64,000 nt of DNA. Source: an uncultured Sterolibacterium sp. GTDB lineage: Bacteria; Pseudomonadota; Gammaproteobacteria; Burkholderiales; Rhodocyclaceae. A model generated the notes under the pieces. That model made no database searches. It had not been told where the DNA came from and saw only the letters and a program-made list of their open reading frames with translations. Location: contig CAILCO010000046.1 in the NCBI GenBank assembly GCA_903832735.1, positions 1-64,000 of the forward strand. The letters run 5' to 3'. Shown here piece after piece: positions 52,555 through 61,950 of the stretch. Made by a program: the position numbers and the translations under genes. Position 1 is the stretch's first letter. Each line of letters begins with the position of its first letter.

Positions 52555-53943
52555 TCAGCTCAAACCGCCACCGAGCGAGCGGTACAAATCAATCGCATTG
52601 GTCAAGCGGAGCAGCCGTGTTTGCACCAGCGACAGTTCTGCTGCAAACAAATCGCGTTGTGCATCCAGAACGTCGAGAATGCTCGAAACCCCATTCTGAT
52701 ATCTCTGATCGGCCAGGCGCAGCCGATCTGCCTGCGCTAGCTGGGTCGCTAGTTGCGCATCGATCTGCTGATCAAGCAACGCGCGCGCCACCAGCGCATC
52801 GGCGACTTCGCGAAAGGCGATCTGTATGGTCTTTTCATAGTCGGCGATCGCCAGATTCTTGCGAACTTCAGCCAAGTTCAGGTTGCCGCTGTTGCGTCCG
52901 GCGTCGAATATCGGCAGCAGCAATTGTGGTGCGAAAGACCAGGTGCGTGAGCCGGGTTCGAACAAGCCGGACAGCGCATTGCTGGCAGTGCCGATTCCCG
53001 TGGTCAGCGAAATGCGCGGAAAAAATGCGGCGCGGGCTGCGCCGATATTGGCGTTCGCTGCCATCAAGCGCTTTTCGGCGGCGCGAATATCTGGCCTTCT
53101 TGTCAATAAATCCGAAGGCAGGCCGGCGGGAAGCTCGGCGACGATTCCCAGTGCGGAGAGTGCCTGCGCTGGGGGCAGGTCGATGGCCGGTTTCCCGGTC
53201 AGCAGGGTCAACCCGTTCAGCGCTTGCGCCCGTTGCCGCGTCAGTGTGACCAGCGCGACGCGCGCGGCGAGTACCAGGGTTTCGTTCAGTCGCAGATCGA
53301 GTGCCGAGGAAGCGCCGACGTCGAACCGTTGCTTGGCCAACTGGTAAGCCGATTCTCGGCCATCCAGTGTCCTTTGCGCCAAATCCTGTTGTTCAGTGAA
53401 GGCGCTTTCAGCCAGAGCGGCTTTCGCGACCTCGGCTATCAGGCTGATCTGCGCCGCTTGCCGGGCCTCGTCGCTCGCGAGATAAAGGTTCAGCGCGGCG
53501 TCATTCAGACTGCGCACGCGCCCCAGGTAATCGAGTTCAAACGAGGCCAGACTGAGGCCGACCTGATAGCTGCTGCTGACGACTTCGTGTCCGGTCAGCG
53601 ACAGGCTGGCCGGTGTCCGCACGCGGCTACCAGTGAAACCGGCGTTGAGGTTGGGCAGCAGGTCGGCGGCTTGAATATTGTAGAGCGCACGTGCTTCCTC
53701 GATCCGCAACGCCGCCATGCGCAGGTCGCGGTTGTTGTCCAGCGCGTTCTGAATAAGTGCCTGCAAACGCTGATCGGGAAAGAATTCGCGCCAGCCGATG
53801 GCGCTTGCAGTGCGTTCGCCATCACCTCGCGAGTCGGCGGGATAAGCCTCGGCTACAGGGGCTTCCGGACGCGTATAGTGCGGCGTCAGCGAGCAGCCGC
53901 TGATAACGCCGGCGGCAATCAAGGCGGTCATCGTCTTATTCAT
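52555..53943 (-). CDS. Outer-membrane efflux lipoprotein, OprM/NodT family
   Basis: TolC-like channel of 462 residues. The signal peptide ends in the lipobox (AAGVISGC), so Cys18 anchors it. Two repeated outer-membrane factor domains are visible, with SSYQVGLSLASFELDYLGRV and APQLLLPIFDAGRNSGNLNL AEVRKN. The ATG at 53943 overlaps the RND pump stop by eight bases. Last gene of tetR-acrA-acrB-oprM. Confidence 0.92.
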   Translation of the reverse strand: MNKTMTALIAAGVISGCSLTPHYTRPEAPVAEAYPADSRGDGERTASAIGWREFFPDQRLQALIQNALDNNRDLRMAALRIEEARALYNIQAADLLPNLNAGFTGSRVRTPASLSLTGHEVVSSSYQVGLSLASFELDYLGRVRSLNDAALNLYLASDEARQAAQISLIAEVAKAALAESAFTEQQDLAQRTLDGRESAYQLAKQRFDVGASSALDLRLNETLVLAARVALVTLTRQRAQALNGLTLLTGKPAIDLPPAQALSALGIVAELPAGLPSDLLTRRPDIRAAEKRLMAANANIGAARAAFFPRISLTTGIGTASNALSGLFEPGSRTWSFAPQLLLPIFDAGRNSGNLNLAEVRKNLAIADYEKTIQIAFREVADALVARALLDQQIDAQLATQLAQADRLRLADQRYQNGVSSILDVLDAQRDLFAAELSLVQTRLLRLTNAIDLYRSLGGGLS

Positions 53944-56900
53944 GCTTGCCATCCTTGCTTTCAACAGCAATCTGATCCAGGTGTTCTGCGTACATTTTCC
54001 GCTGACGTTCGCTACCCTTGAAGAAACGGCGGATGACGACGAAGAATACCGGTACCAGGAAGATTGCCAGTACGGTGGCGGAAATCATGCCGCCCATGAC
54101 CCCGGTGCCGATCGCGCGCTGGCTGGCAGAGCCGGCGCCCGTGGCAACGACCAGCGGGAGCACGCCGAGAATGAAAGCGAGCGAGGTCATCAGGATCGGT
54201 CGAAACCTCAGATGCACTGCTTCCAGCGTGGCTTCAACGAGTCCTCGGCCTTGCGCGTGCAGGTCCTTTGCGAATTCAATGATCAGAATCGCGTTCTTGG
54301 CGGACAGGCCGATGATCGCGATCAGGCCGACCTTGAAATAGACGTCGTTCGGCAAGCCGCGCATGGTCGCGCCAAGCAGCGCGCCGAGTATGCCCAGCGG
54401 CACAACCATGATCACCGAGAGCGGAATCGAGGTACTTTCATACAGCGCCGCCAGGCATAGGAACACCGCCAATAGCGACAGGGCGAACAGGGCTGGCGCT
54501 TGCGAGCCGGACATCTTCTCTTCGTATGAACCGGCGGTCCATTCGTAGCCGAAGCCGACGGGAAGCTGCTGCGCCAGACTTTCCATCTCGGTCAGGGCTT
54601 CGCCGGTACTGCGCCCTTTTGCCGCATCACCGGAAATCTTTAATGCCGGATAACCGTTGTAACGTGACAGTTGAACCGCCCCGACGATCCAGCGTGTCCG
54701 AGAAAACGATGAAAACGGCACCATGGTTCCCTGGGCATTGCGCACATACAGCTTGAGCAAGTCTTCCGGCTGCAGGCGTTGCAGTGCATCGGCTTGCACG
54801 ATCACCCTTTGCTGCCGGCCCATGTTGGGGAAATCGTTGATGTAGGCCGCACCCATTGAATTCGAAAGCGTGCTGTTGATGTCGGCAAACGATACCCCCA
54901 GCGCATTGGCTTTGTCGCGGTCGATGTCCAACTGCAATTGCGGCGTGTCTTCAAGGCCTTCCGGGCGAGTGCCGGTGAGCACCGGGCTCTTTGCAGCCAT
55001 GCCGAGCAATTGATTGCGTGCCGCCAGCAATGCCTCGTGGCCGAGTCCGGCGCGGTCCTGCAAGCGAAAGGTGAAGCCGGTGGCATTGCCCAGTTCGCGA
55101 ATCGGCGGCGGGTTGACCGGGAAAATGATCGCGTCGCGTATCGTGGACAGCGCTCCGAAGGCACGTCCGGCGATTGCCGTCGCCGACTGATCGGCTCCGC
55201 GTTCGCTCCAGTCCTTCAACGGCGTGAACACCAGGCCCGCGTTCTGGCCGCTACCCGAAAAGCTGAAGCCGGTAACCGCGAGGGTGCGGGCAATGGAGGG
55301 CTGTTGCAAATAGTATTTTTCGACCCTTTCGAGCACGTCCGTGGTTCGGCTCGCGCTGGCACCCGGCGGCAACTGGACATTGGTGATCAGGAAGCCCTGA
55401 TCCTCGAAGGGCAGGAACGATGACGGCAGCCCCCGGTAGAGCAGCCCGACGCAAACGATGATCAAGCCATACACCACCATAAAGCGACCGGTCTTGTTCA
55501 GCATCCTCGCAATGATGCCCTGATAGCCATTCGCGCTGCGCTGGAAGGCGCGATTGAACCAGCCGAAAAAGCCCTTTTTCTCGCGATGATGATCAGCCTC
55601 GACAGGCTTCAGCAACGACGCGCAGAGTGCGGGCGTCAGCGTCAAGGCCATCAGCGCCGAGAACAGCATCGACGACACCAGAGACAGAGTGAATTGGCGG
55701 TAGATCGCGCCGACAGCGCCACCGAAGAAAGCCATGGGGATGAACACGGCCGTCAGCACCAGTGTTATCCCGATGATCGCCCCGGTGATTTGCCCCATGG
55801 CCTTGCGGGTCGCGTCCCTTGGGGACAGACCTTCCTGGCTCATGATGCGCTCGACGTTTTCCACCACCACGATGGCGTCGTCAACCAGGATGCCGATCGC
55901 CAGCACCATGCCGAACATGGTCAGCACATTGATCGAGTAACCGAACGCCGCCATTGAGGCGAAGGTGCCCATCAACGCCACCGGCACCACGATCGTCGGG
56001 ATCAGCGTGTAGCGGATATTCTGCAGGAACAGGTACATCACCAGAAACACCAGCACCACCGCTTCGAGCAGAGTCTTGACCACTTCCTCGATCGAAATTT
56101 GCACGAACAGCGAGGTATCGTAGGGGATATCGTAGTTGACCCCGGCCGGGAAATATTTCGCCAACTCGTCCATCTTGGCGCGTACTGCCTTCGCCGTGGC
56201 AAGCGCATTGGCGGTCGGCGACAATTGGACCCCGACCGCGGAAATCGGCTTGCCGTTGATGCGGGCCGATGTGACATAACTTTGCCCGCCGATTTCAATC
56301 CGCGCGACATCGCGCAGGCGCACGGTCGAACCGTTCGGATTGGCGCGCAGCACGATATTGCCGAACTCTTCGGTTGTGGCCAGTTGGCCGGTCACGACAA
56401 TCGGCGCCGCGATACGTTGTGAGTCGGGGCTCGGCAGATCGCCCAGCGTGCCCGAAGCCACCTGGGCATTCTGATTGCGGATGGCATTGGCGACATCGGC
56501 CGGGGTCAGCTTGAGGCCGACCAGCTTGGCGGGATCGATCCAGATTCGCATCGCTCGCTCGGTGCCGAATAACTGCGCCTGGCCGACGCCGGGGACGCGC
56601 CTGATTTCGTTCAATACATTGCGCGACAGATAGTCGCCCAGTGCGACCGGATCAAGCCTGCCGTCGCTCGACGACAGGGTGGTAAACAACAGGAAATTGC
56701 TGCGCGCCTTGGTGACAAAGACACCTTGCTGTGTGACCGCCTGGGGCAACCGGGGCTCGACGCGCTTCAAGCGGTTTTGAACATCGACTGCCGCCAGATC
56801 GGGATTCGTGCCCGGCTGGAACGTGACGGTGAGCGTCGCCTGACCGTTTGCCTCGCTCTGGGACTCGATATATTGCAAGCCGTCGGCGCCGTTCATTTCC

Positions 56901-57100
56901 TGTTCGATCAGGCTGGTCACGCTCTCGTCCAGGGTCTTCGCCGATGCGCCCGGATAGGTCGCAGTGATCACGATCGATGGCGGCGCTATGGTCGGATATT
57001 GCGCGACCGGCAACTGGGTCACCGCCAACGCACCAGCCAACAAGATGAACAAGGCAATCACCCAGGCAAAAACCGGGCGATCAATGAAAAATTTCACCAT
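53936..57100 (-). CDS. RND multidrug efflux pump, AcrB/MexB type
   Basis: Inner-membrane proton/drug antiporter of 1054 residues with twelve helices and two large periplasmic loops. The N-terminus MVKFFIDRPVFAWVIALFIL and LPVAQYPTIAPPSIVITATY PG are typical of HAE1 pumps; the proton-relay Asp pair is in GILVDDAIVVVENVERIM, and the second-half Lys region is in IGLSAKNAILIIEFAKD. It exports hydrophobic drugs, bile or solvents; the range cannot be read from sequence. Twelve bases after acrA-type gene. Confidence 0.95.
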   Translation of the reverse strand: MVKFFIDRPVFAWVIALFILLAGALAVTQLPVAQYPTIAPPSIVITATYPGASAKTLDESVTSLIEQEMNGADGLQYIESQSEANGQATLTVTFQPGTNPDLAAVDVQNRLKRVEPRLPQAVTQQGVFVTKARSNFLLFTTLSSSDGRLDPVALGDYLSRNVLNEIRRVPGVGQAQLFGTERAMRIWIDPAKLVGLKLTPADVANAIRNQNAQVASGTLGDLPSPDSQRIAAPIVVTGQLATTEEFGNIVLRANPNGSTVRLRDVARIEIGGQSYVTSARINGKPISAVGVQLSPTANALATAKAVRAKMDELAKYFPAGVNYDIPYDTSLFVQISIEEVVKTLLEAVVLVFLVMYLFLQNIRYTLIPTIVVPVALMGTFASMAAFGYSINVLTMFGMVLAIGILVDDAIVVVENVERIMSQEGLSPRDATRKAMGQITGAIIGITLVLTAVFIPMAFFGGAVGAIYRQFTLSLVSSMLFSALMALTLTPALCASLLKPVEADHHREKKGFFGWFNRAFQRSANGYQGIIARMLNKTGRFMVVYGLIIVCVGLLYRGLPSSFLPFEDQGFLITNVQLPPGASASRTTDVLERVEKYYLQQPSIARTLAVTGFSFSGSGQNAGLVFTPLKDWSERGADQSATAIAGRAFGALSTIRDAIIFPVNPPPIRELGNATGFTFRLQDRAGLGHEALLAARNQLLGMAAKSPVLTGTRPEGLEDTPQLQLDIDRDKANALGVSFADINSTLSNSMGAAYINDFPNMGRQQRVIVQADALQRLQPEDLLKLYVRNAQGTMVPFSSFSRTRWIVGAVQLSRYNGYPALKISGDAAKGRSTGEALTEMESLAQQLPVGFGYEWTAGSYEEKMSGSQAPALFALSLLAVFLCLAALYESTSIPLSVIMVVPLGILGALLGATMRGLPNDVYFKVGLIAIIGLSAKNAILIIEFAKDLHAQGRGLVEATLEAVHLRFRPILMTSLAFILGVLPLVVATGAGSASQRAIGTGVMGGMISATVLAIFLVPVFFVVIRRFFKGSERQRKMYAEHLDQIAVESKDGKHE

Positions 57101-57112
57101 ATGCTGATTCCC

Positions 57113-58258
57113 TTACTTGGGCGCTGGGGCATGCCAAGGAACAGGCTTGACGATGGCGCCCGGTTTTATTTTTTGCAGTCCTTCCACGATGATCCGGTCG
57201 CCGGCTTTGAGGCCCTGGCTGACGATCCATTTTCCGCCTTGTGCGGCATCGGCCGTGACCGGTTGCGCGGCGACCTTGCCCTCCGGCCCGACCAGCCAAA
57301 CCGATGCGCCGTCGGTGCCGCGAATCACCGCCTGCTGCGGCACCGTGATGGCATGCTCATTGACTGCCTGATCCAGTCGGGCGCGTACGTACATCCCGGG
57401 CAGTAGAGCGCGGAGCGGATTTGGGAACTCGGCGCGCATCAGAATCGCGCCGGAACTTTCGTCGACGGTGAGATCGGAAAAGAACAGTTTGCCGGAGTGA
57501 GGGTAGATGGAACCGTCTTCGCTGACCAGCGTGACTTTGGCCATTCCCTGACCGGCGCTCTTCAGTTGTCCGCTTGCCAATGCCTGCTTCAAACGCGACA
57601 GGTCGGTGCTGGATTGCGTCAGATTGACGTAGATTGGGTCGAGTTGTTGAATGATCGCCAACGGCGTGGCTTCCCCCTGACCTACCAGTGCGCCTTCGGT
57701 GACCAGGGTTCGGCCGATGCGACCAGATATCGGCGCGGTTACTGTGGCATAGCCGAGGTTCAAGCGCGCTTGGTCCAGAACTGCGCGGGCGGAGGCGAGG
57801 TCGGCGGTGGTTTGGCTCTGTGCGGTAAGCGCATCGTCGAATTCCTGTTTGCTGATGGCGTAGGTTTCCACCAGCGGTCGGTAGCGTTGAACCTTCAGAT
57901 TGGCCTGCGCCAGATTCGCTTCCGCCTTTGCGAGTGCCGCTTGGGCATTGTTGACCGTCGCCTGGAAGGGCGCCGAATCGATGCGGAACAAAACCTCACC
58001 GGCTTTCACCTCGCTGCCTTCGCGGAATGACTGTTGCAGCACGATGCCGGCTACGCGAGCGCGGACTTGCGCGACGCGGGTCGCCTCCAGGCGCCCTGGC
58101 AATTCTGTGGTCAATGCGATGCGCTCGGGAGCGACTGTCAGCACCGATACTTCCGGCGGCGGCATCGCTGCGCCCTGGCCTGGGCCACCGCTCTGGCCGC
58201 AACCGGCGAGGAGGAGGATGAGCAGGAGTGCCGGGCAGGCGAGTCGGGTGGTGTTCAT
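57113..58258 (-). CDS. RND efflux periplasmic adaptor, AcrA/MexA type
   Basis: Membrane-fusion lipoprotein of 381 residues linking the pump to the outer channel. Signal peptide ends LLLAGC. Lipoyl-like halves (RVAQVRARVAGIVLQQSFRE GSEVKAGEVLF and VTAPISGRIGRTLVTEGALV) flank a coiled-coil hairpin; the beta-barrel and MP domains follow, ending RIIVEGLQKIKPGAIVKPVP W. The ATG at 58258 yields the proper lipoprotein signal. Follows tetR by 12 bases. Confidence 0.93.
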   Translation of the reverse strand: MNTTRLACPALLLILLLAGCGQSGGPGQGAAMPPPEVSVLTVAPERIALTTELPGRLEATRVAQVRARVAGIVLQQSFREGSEVKAGEVLFRIDSAPFQATVNNAQAALAKAEANLAQANLKVQRYRPLVETYAISKQEFDDALTAQSQTTADLASARAVLDQARLNLGYATVTAPISGRIGRTLVTEGALVGQGEATPLAIIQQLDPIYVNLTQSSTDLSRLKQALASGQLKSAGQGMAKVTLVSEDGSIYPHSGKLFFSDLTVDESSGAILMRAEFPNPLRALLPGMYVRARLDQAVNEHAITVPQQAVIRGTDGASVWLVGPEGKVAAQPVTADAAQGGKWIVSQGLKAGDRIIVEGLQKIKPGAIVKPVPWHAPAPK

Positions 58259-58270
58259 AGGCAATTCCTT

Positions 58271-58876
58271 TTAACGTTCCGGGGCGAAGGTTCGCAGAAA
58301 GCAATCGACAATCCGGGCGATCCGCTTTTTTTCCGCAGCAGCGGGTAGCAAGGCCGCGCCAAACAGCCGGCGGGTGCGGTCAAAACCCTCCAACATGGAA
58401 AGCAGTATCTCCGCAGCGAACATCGGGTCATCCTGGCGCAGCGTGCCATCGCTCATGGCGCGCTCAAGAAATTCGGCGACACGGCGGACCGTTTTTCCCA
58501 ATCCCTTGTCCAGGAATGCCTTGCCCAGAGAGGGGAAGCGCGGCACCTCGGCACTCAGGGTGCGGAACATGGCCAAACCTTCGTCGCCGATCATCCTCTG
58601 CCGCAAGGCCGCTCCAAAGCGGAGAAGATTTTCACGAATATCGCCGTCTCCGCTATCCAGGGAAACCAGTATGTCTCCGGCCGCGCTATTAGCTACTTCA
58701 CTAAACAAATCGGTCTTGCTGGGGAAATGGTTGTATACGGTTTGCCGCGCTACGCCGGCATGTGCGGCGATTCGATTAATGCTGGCGCGATAACCCTCTT
58801 CCATGAAGATTTCCGCAGCTGCCCGGATCAGGCGGTGGCGGCAGTCGAGAGATGCCGGATCATCGGAATGGGTCAA
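58271..58876 (-). CDS. TetR-family repressor of the efflux operon
   Basis: 201 residues from a TTG start at 58876 (AGGA six bases before). N-terminal HTH: RHRLIRAAAEIFMEEGYRAS INRIAAHAGVARQTVYNHFP SK, the TetR signature; the C-terminal ligand domain resembles AcrR-type regulators. It lies first in the operon, so it probably represses its own transcription and the pump. The longer frame from 59182 is unsupported, since it would cross the operator and promoter. Confidence 0.88.
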   Translation of the reverse strand: MTHSDDPASLDCRHRLIRAAAEIFMEEGYRASINRIAAHAGVARQTVYNHFPSKTDLFSEVANSAAGDILVSLDSGDGDIRENLLRFGAALRQRMIGDEGLAMFRTLSAEVPRFPSLGKAFLDKGLGKTVRRVAEFLERAMSDGTLRQDDPMFAAEILLSMLEGFDRTRRLFGAALLPAAAEKKRIARIVDCFLRTFAPER

Positions 58877-58900
58877 AGGGTTTCCTGGCAGCAACTGGAC

Positions 58901-58916
58901 TGGACAGTATAGTCCA
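58901..58916. promoter_or_regulatory. Palindromic operator before the tetR-acrAB-oprM operon
   Basis: TGGAC-AGTATA-GTCCA is a perfect dyad with five-base arms, 25 bases upstream of the tetR start. On the minus strand it contains TATACT, a fair -10 hexamer, so a bound repressor would block the promoter. Confidence 0.6.
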
Positions 58917-58997
58917 ATGCTCGGTTGAGTGCAGCTAAAGCGTAGCGCCTGCTCCGCGGCACTAGTTTGAGCCTTACCCTTAAGAGGGGCGGACCAT

Positions 58998-59564
58998 TCA
59001 GAGCGGAATGCTCGCGACGCGCTTTTCCAATTTCGCCAGATCGTCGCGGAGCCTGGCGACACCTGCTGCAAAGCTGACTGTGTCGCTCTGTTTGACCAGC
59101 AGTGGTTGTTCCTCGGTGAAGTATTCGGCGAGATTCTCCGCCAGCGTCGTCGCCGCCTGGTGTTGCCAGGCGGCGAACGCACTGATCAGGCCGGCGACGC
59201 GGTGCGCGGCGATGTCGCCGACTTGTCCGGAGAGGTCTTCCTCGAAATCCCAGCGCAGCTCGCGCAGGACGAAGCCGAGAGCGTCGGCAAATTCCGCCGA
59301 GCCGCTGACCTGCACCTCCTTAGCAACCGCGTCAGTTCCGCGCAGGGCCACCAGTGGCGCGTCTGCGGGCAGCGTGATCTCGACGTCCGCCGGGCTACCG
59401 CCGGCAGGCGCCAACTGGCCTGATTCGTCGATGGCGAAATCGAGTTGCCAGGGCGGAAGCCTCAGTCGCGCTGTTCGACCGGCGAAGGGCAGAAGGCGCG
59501 CCCTGGCCCACGCGGCGTCGGCGAGCAGATGGTTGAGGACGGCCAGCGCGGCCCGGTCGAGCAT
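58998..59564 (-). CDS. ubiJ: Ubiquinone biosynthesis accessory factor UbiJ (SCP2 domain)
   Basis: 188-residue lipid-binding scaffold for late ubiquinone-ring hydroxylations. SCP2 domain about 1-115 (LDRAALAVLNHLLADAAWAR, LPPWQLDFAIDESGQLAPAG) and a C-terminal coiled coil (LRDDLAKLEKRVASIPL). Position after ubiE and Tim44 genes supports it. The frame opens at 59699, but ATG 59564 matches the family start. UbiB, the usual next gene, is absent; the efflux operon comes instead. Confidence 0.85.
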   Translation of the reverse strand: MLDRAALAVLNHLLADAAWARARLLPFAGRTARLRLPPWQLDFAIDESGQLAPAGGSPADVEITLPADAPLVALRGTDAVAKEVQVSGSAEFADALGFVLRELRWDFEEDLSGQVGDIAAHRVAGLISAFAAWQHQAATTLAENLAEYFTEEQPLLVKQSDTVSFAAGVARLRDDLAKLEKRVASIPL

Positions 59565-59629
59565 GTTTAGCGCGGAATACCCTGCCAAGCGCGCTGTGTC
59601 AGGTTCGAGCGGAGCAAGCAGGTTGCTAG

Positions 59630-59647
59630 CCTCCCCGCGAGGGGAGG
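59630..59647. other. Hairpin between the Tim44-like gene and ubiJ
   Basis: CCTCCCC-GCGA-GGGGAGG, seven perfect base pairs with a four-base loop, within the 171-base gap. Could be a weak terminator or mRNA processing site. Confidence 0.55.
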
Positions 59648-59735
59648 ATGGGAGGGGCGGGCGCGTTTGCCAGCTTGAAGCATTACCACGCCCAGCCATT
59701 TCATCGTGAGGGGTGATTCATCGGAGCCATGAGCG

Positions 59736-60593
59736 TTACGAGTACTGCTGGATCCCGGCTATGACCCAGCCATGGCTTCCGTCCACGGGCTTGGTCAGGT
59801 GCCAGACCTCGTCGAAAGCTTCTGGCGCAGCGTTGGCGCTCTCGCGGATGCTGCCGTGAAAGCGCACGCTGGCAATTTGCCGCGCCTCTTCATTGGCAAG
59901 GTCGAGCAGTTCGGCATTCAGCTGGATCACGTCGGTCTGCTGCACTGCGCGATTCCGCTCCTGGTATTCCATCTGGATTTCCGCGTACATCTCCGGCGTG
60001 GTGAAAGCGCGGATGTCCTCCAGGTTGCCGGCGTCATTGGCGGCCTGCAGGCGGACGAAGTTGAGCTTGGCCTGACGCAGGAATCCCTCTACGTCAAAGC
60101 CGGCCGGCACGCTGCCGGTAGTGGCTGCTACGGCTGCACCGCCGCCTAGAGCCATCAGTCTCGGCGCGGCCGGACCGGTCGAAGTCGGGCCGGCGCCGGC
60201 ATATCGCAGTGGTTCTGCCTGATTGCGGTTCAGCAAACTGCGCACCAGGAACACCACCGCAGCCCCGGCGAGCAGCGCCATCAGGATCCCACCGAAGCCG
60301 CCCATGCCGAAGTGACTGAGCAAGGCGCCAATCCCGGCACCCAGAGCCAAGCCGCCCAGCATGCCCATCCAGGGCGAACGGGTGGGAGCCGCCGCCGGGG
60401 CTGCCGCGGGGGCCGGCGTGGGAGCGGCAGCCGGTGCGGAGGGTGTGGGAGGCAGTGCCTGGCGATTCATGACGCTGCCGCTACGGCTCATGCCGGAGGA
60501 GCTGCCGCCGCCCAGACGCGCGGCCTCGGCAACATGGCTGGTCAGAGCAAAAATCAGGAGGGCCGAGAACAGGGTCGATAACAGATTTTTCAT
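59736..60593 (-). CDS. Tim44-like domain protein
   Basis: 285 residues. Signal-peptide-like N-terminus (LFSALLIFALTSHVAEAA), a Ser/Gly/Pro/Ala-rich low-complexity linker with PAP and APAAAP repeats, two hydrophobic segments (LGGLALGAGIGALLSHFG and GILMALLAGAAVVFLV), and a Tim44-like domain at about 165-283 (FVRLQAANDAGNLEDIRAFT TPEM, ELLDLANEEARQIASVRFHG S). Related bacterial proteins have been called TimA; the role is unknown but the gene consistently accompanies ubiE in Betaproteobacteria. Confidence 0.85.
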   Translation of the reverse strand: MKNLLSTLFSALLIFALTSHVAEAARLGGGSSSGMSRSGSVMNRQALPPTPSAPAAAPTPAPAAAPAAAPTRSPWMGMLGGLALGAGIGALLSHFGMGGFGGILMALLAGAAVVFLVRSLLNRNQAEPLRYAGAGPTSTGPAAPRLMALGGGAAVAATTGSVPAGFDVEGFLRQAKLNFVRLQAANDAGNLEDIRAFTTPEMYAEIQMEYQERNRAVQQTDVIQLNAELLDLANEEARQIASVRFHGSIRESANAAPEAFDEVWHLTKPVDGSHGWVIAGIQQYS

Positions 60594-60609
60594 GGGGTCT
60601 CCTCGATAT

Positions 60610-61356
60610 TTATAGTTTGTAACCGCGGTGCAAGGCTACCACGCCGGCGCTCAGGTTGAAGTATTCGACTCTCTCGAGGCCGGCTTGTTCCATCATTGCC
60701 TTCAGCGCCTCCTGATCCGGATGCATCCGGATCGATTCGGCCAGATAGCGATAGCTGTCGGCATCGCCGGCCACCTTGGCTCCGAGCCAGGGAAGCAACT
60801 TGAAAGAATAGATATCGTAGGCGGCTTTTAGGGGTTGCCATACCTTGGAGAATTCCAACACCAGCAGCCGGCCGCCGGGCCGCAGCACGCGCCGCATCTC
60901 GGCCAGCGCCCGCTCCTTGTGGGTCATGTTGCGCAAGCCGAAGGCGACCGTGACGCAGTCGAAATAATCATCGGGGAAGGGCAGTTTCTCGGCGTCGCAC
61001 TGGGCCGCCGGCGTTTGTATCCCATGGTCGAGCAGCCGATCGCGGCCGACTTCGAGCATCGCGTTGTTGATGTCGGTGAGCCAGACCAACCCGCCGGTCT
61101 GCTCGAAATTGCCGACCCGTCGGGCGAAGGCCAGTGCCAGGTCGGCCGTGCCGCCGGCGACGTCTAGCACGCGCTCGCCCGTCTTGACGCCCGAGATCTG
61201 GATGGCGAACTGCTTCCAGAGCCGGTGCAGGCCCAGCGACATCAGGTCGTTCATGATGTCGTATTTTTGCGCCACCGAGGAGAATACCCCGGCGACGCGT
61301 TCCGCTTTCTGATCTTCCGGGATCTGTTCGAAACCGAAGTGGGTTTGCTCGGACAT
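60610..61356 (-). CDS. ubiE: Ubiquinone/menaquinone C-methyltransferase UbiE
   Basis: 248-residue SAM methyltransferase methylating the quinone ring. It begins [33 protein letters not shown], then SAM motif [19 protein letters not shown] and the signature [27 protein letters not shown]. Three bases after the DUF971 gene and 17 before the Tim44-like gene, so one operon. Confidence 0.96.
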   Translation of the reverse strand: MSEQTHFGFEQIPEDQKAERVAGVFSSVAQKYDIMNDLMSLGLHRLWKQFAIQISGVKTGERVLDVAGGTADLALAFARRVGNFEQTGGLVWLTDINNAMLEVGRDRLLDHGIQTPAAQCDAEKLPFPDDYFDCVTVAFGLRNMTHKERALAEMRRVLRPGGRLLVLEFSKVWQPLKAAYDIYSFKLLPWLGAKVAGDADSYRYLAESIRMHPDQEALKAMMEQAGLERVEYFNLSAGVVALHRGYKL

Positions 61357-61358
61357 GC

Positions 61359-61781
61359 TCAGTGGTGGCCGCAGCTTCCGCCGGCTTTCGGCGGCGGGGT
61401 CGTGGAGTCGATGTCCCGACTCGCGCCGGCGGCTTCCAGTTTGGCCAGATAGTCCTGCCAGAGTTCTTCCTGGTTCGTGCCCAGGTGGTAGAGCAGGTCC
61501 CAGGAATAGATGCCGGTGTCGTGGCCGTCCGAGAAGCTGGGCAAGATCGCGTAATTGCCGACCGGCTCGATCTTGGTTATATCGACATCGCGTTTTCCGG
61601 TCTGCAGGACTTCCTGGCCGGGGCCGTGACCGCGGACCTCGGCGGAAGGGCTATAGACCCGCAGAAATTCAAGGCTCATCGTGAAGGTCTTGCCGTCGGG
61701 AAAAGAGACTTCCAGTTGGCGTGACTTCTGGTGCAGTTTGATTTCGCTGGGAGCGAGGGTGTGTGCGTTAAGACCGGCCAT
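61359..61781 (-). CDS. DUF971-family protein
   Basis: 140 residues; DUF971 domain about 8-100 ([20 protein letters not shown] and [20 protein letters not shown]), related to the N-terminal zinc domain of gamma-butyrobetaine hydroxylase, but the usual zinc-ligand spacing is not seen here. The end is Gly/Cys/His-rich (KAGGSCGHH), a possible metal site. Starts the ubiE operon. Start ATG 61781. Confidence 0.85.
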   Translation of the reverse strand: MAGLNAHTLAPSEIKLHQKSRQLEVSFPDGKTFTMSLEFLRVYSPSAEVRGHGPGQEVLQTGKRDVDITKIEPVGNYAILPSFSDGHDTGIYSWDLLYHLGTNQEELWQDYLAKLEAAGASRDIDSTTPPPKAGGSCGHH

Positions 61782-61950
61782 GAAGGTTATCTTCGGGTAA
61801 CAGGGCGGATTATCATAGCGCAGAACCCGCGACAGGGCACTGGCAAATGAGCGGCAATTGAGTGGAACTTGAGCGGCCAATCCAAGCTTGTCATCAAACT
61901 GTCACCCGTTCGCAATACACTGCCGCTTTCGCGACAGACTAAGCGCCCCC

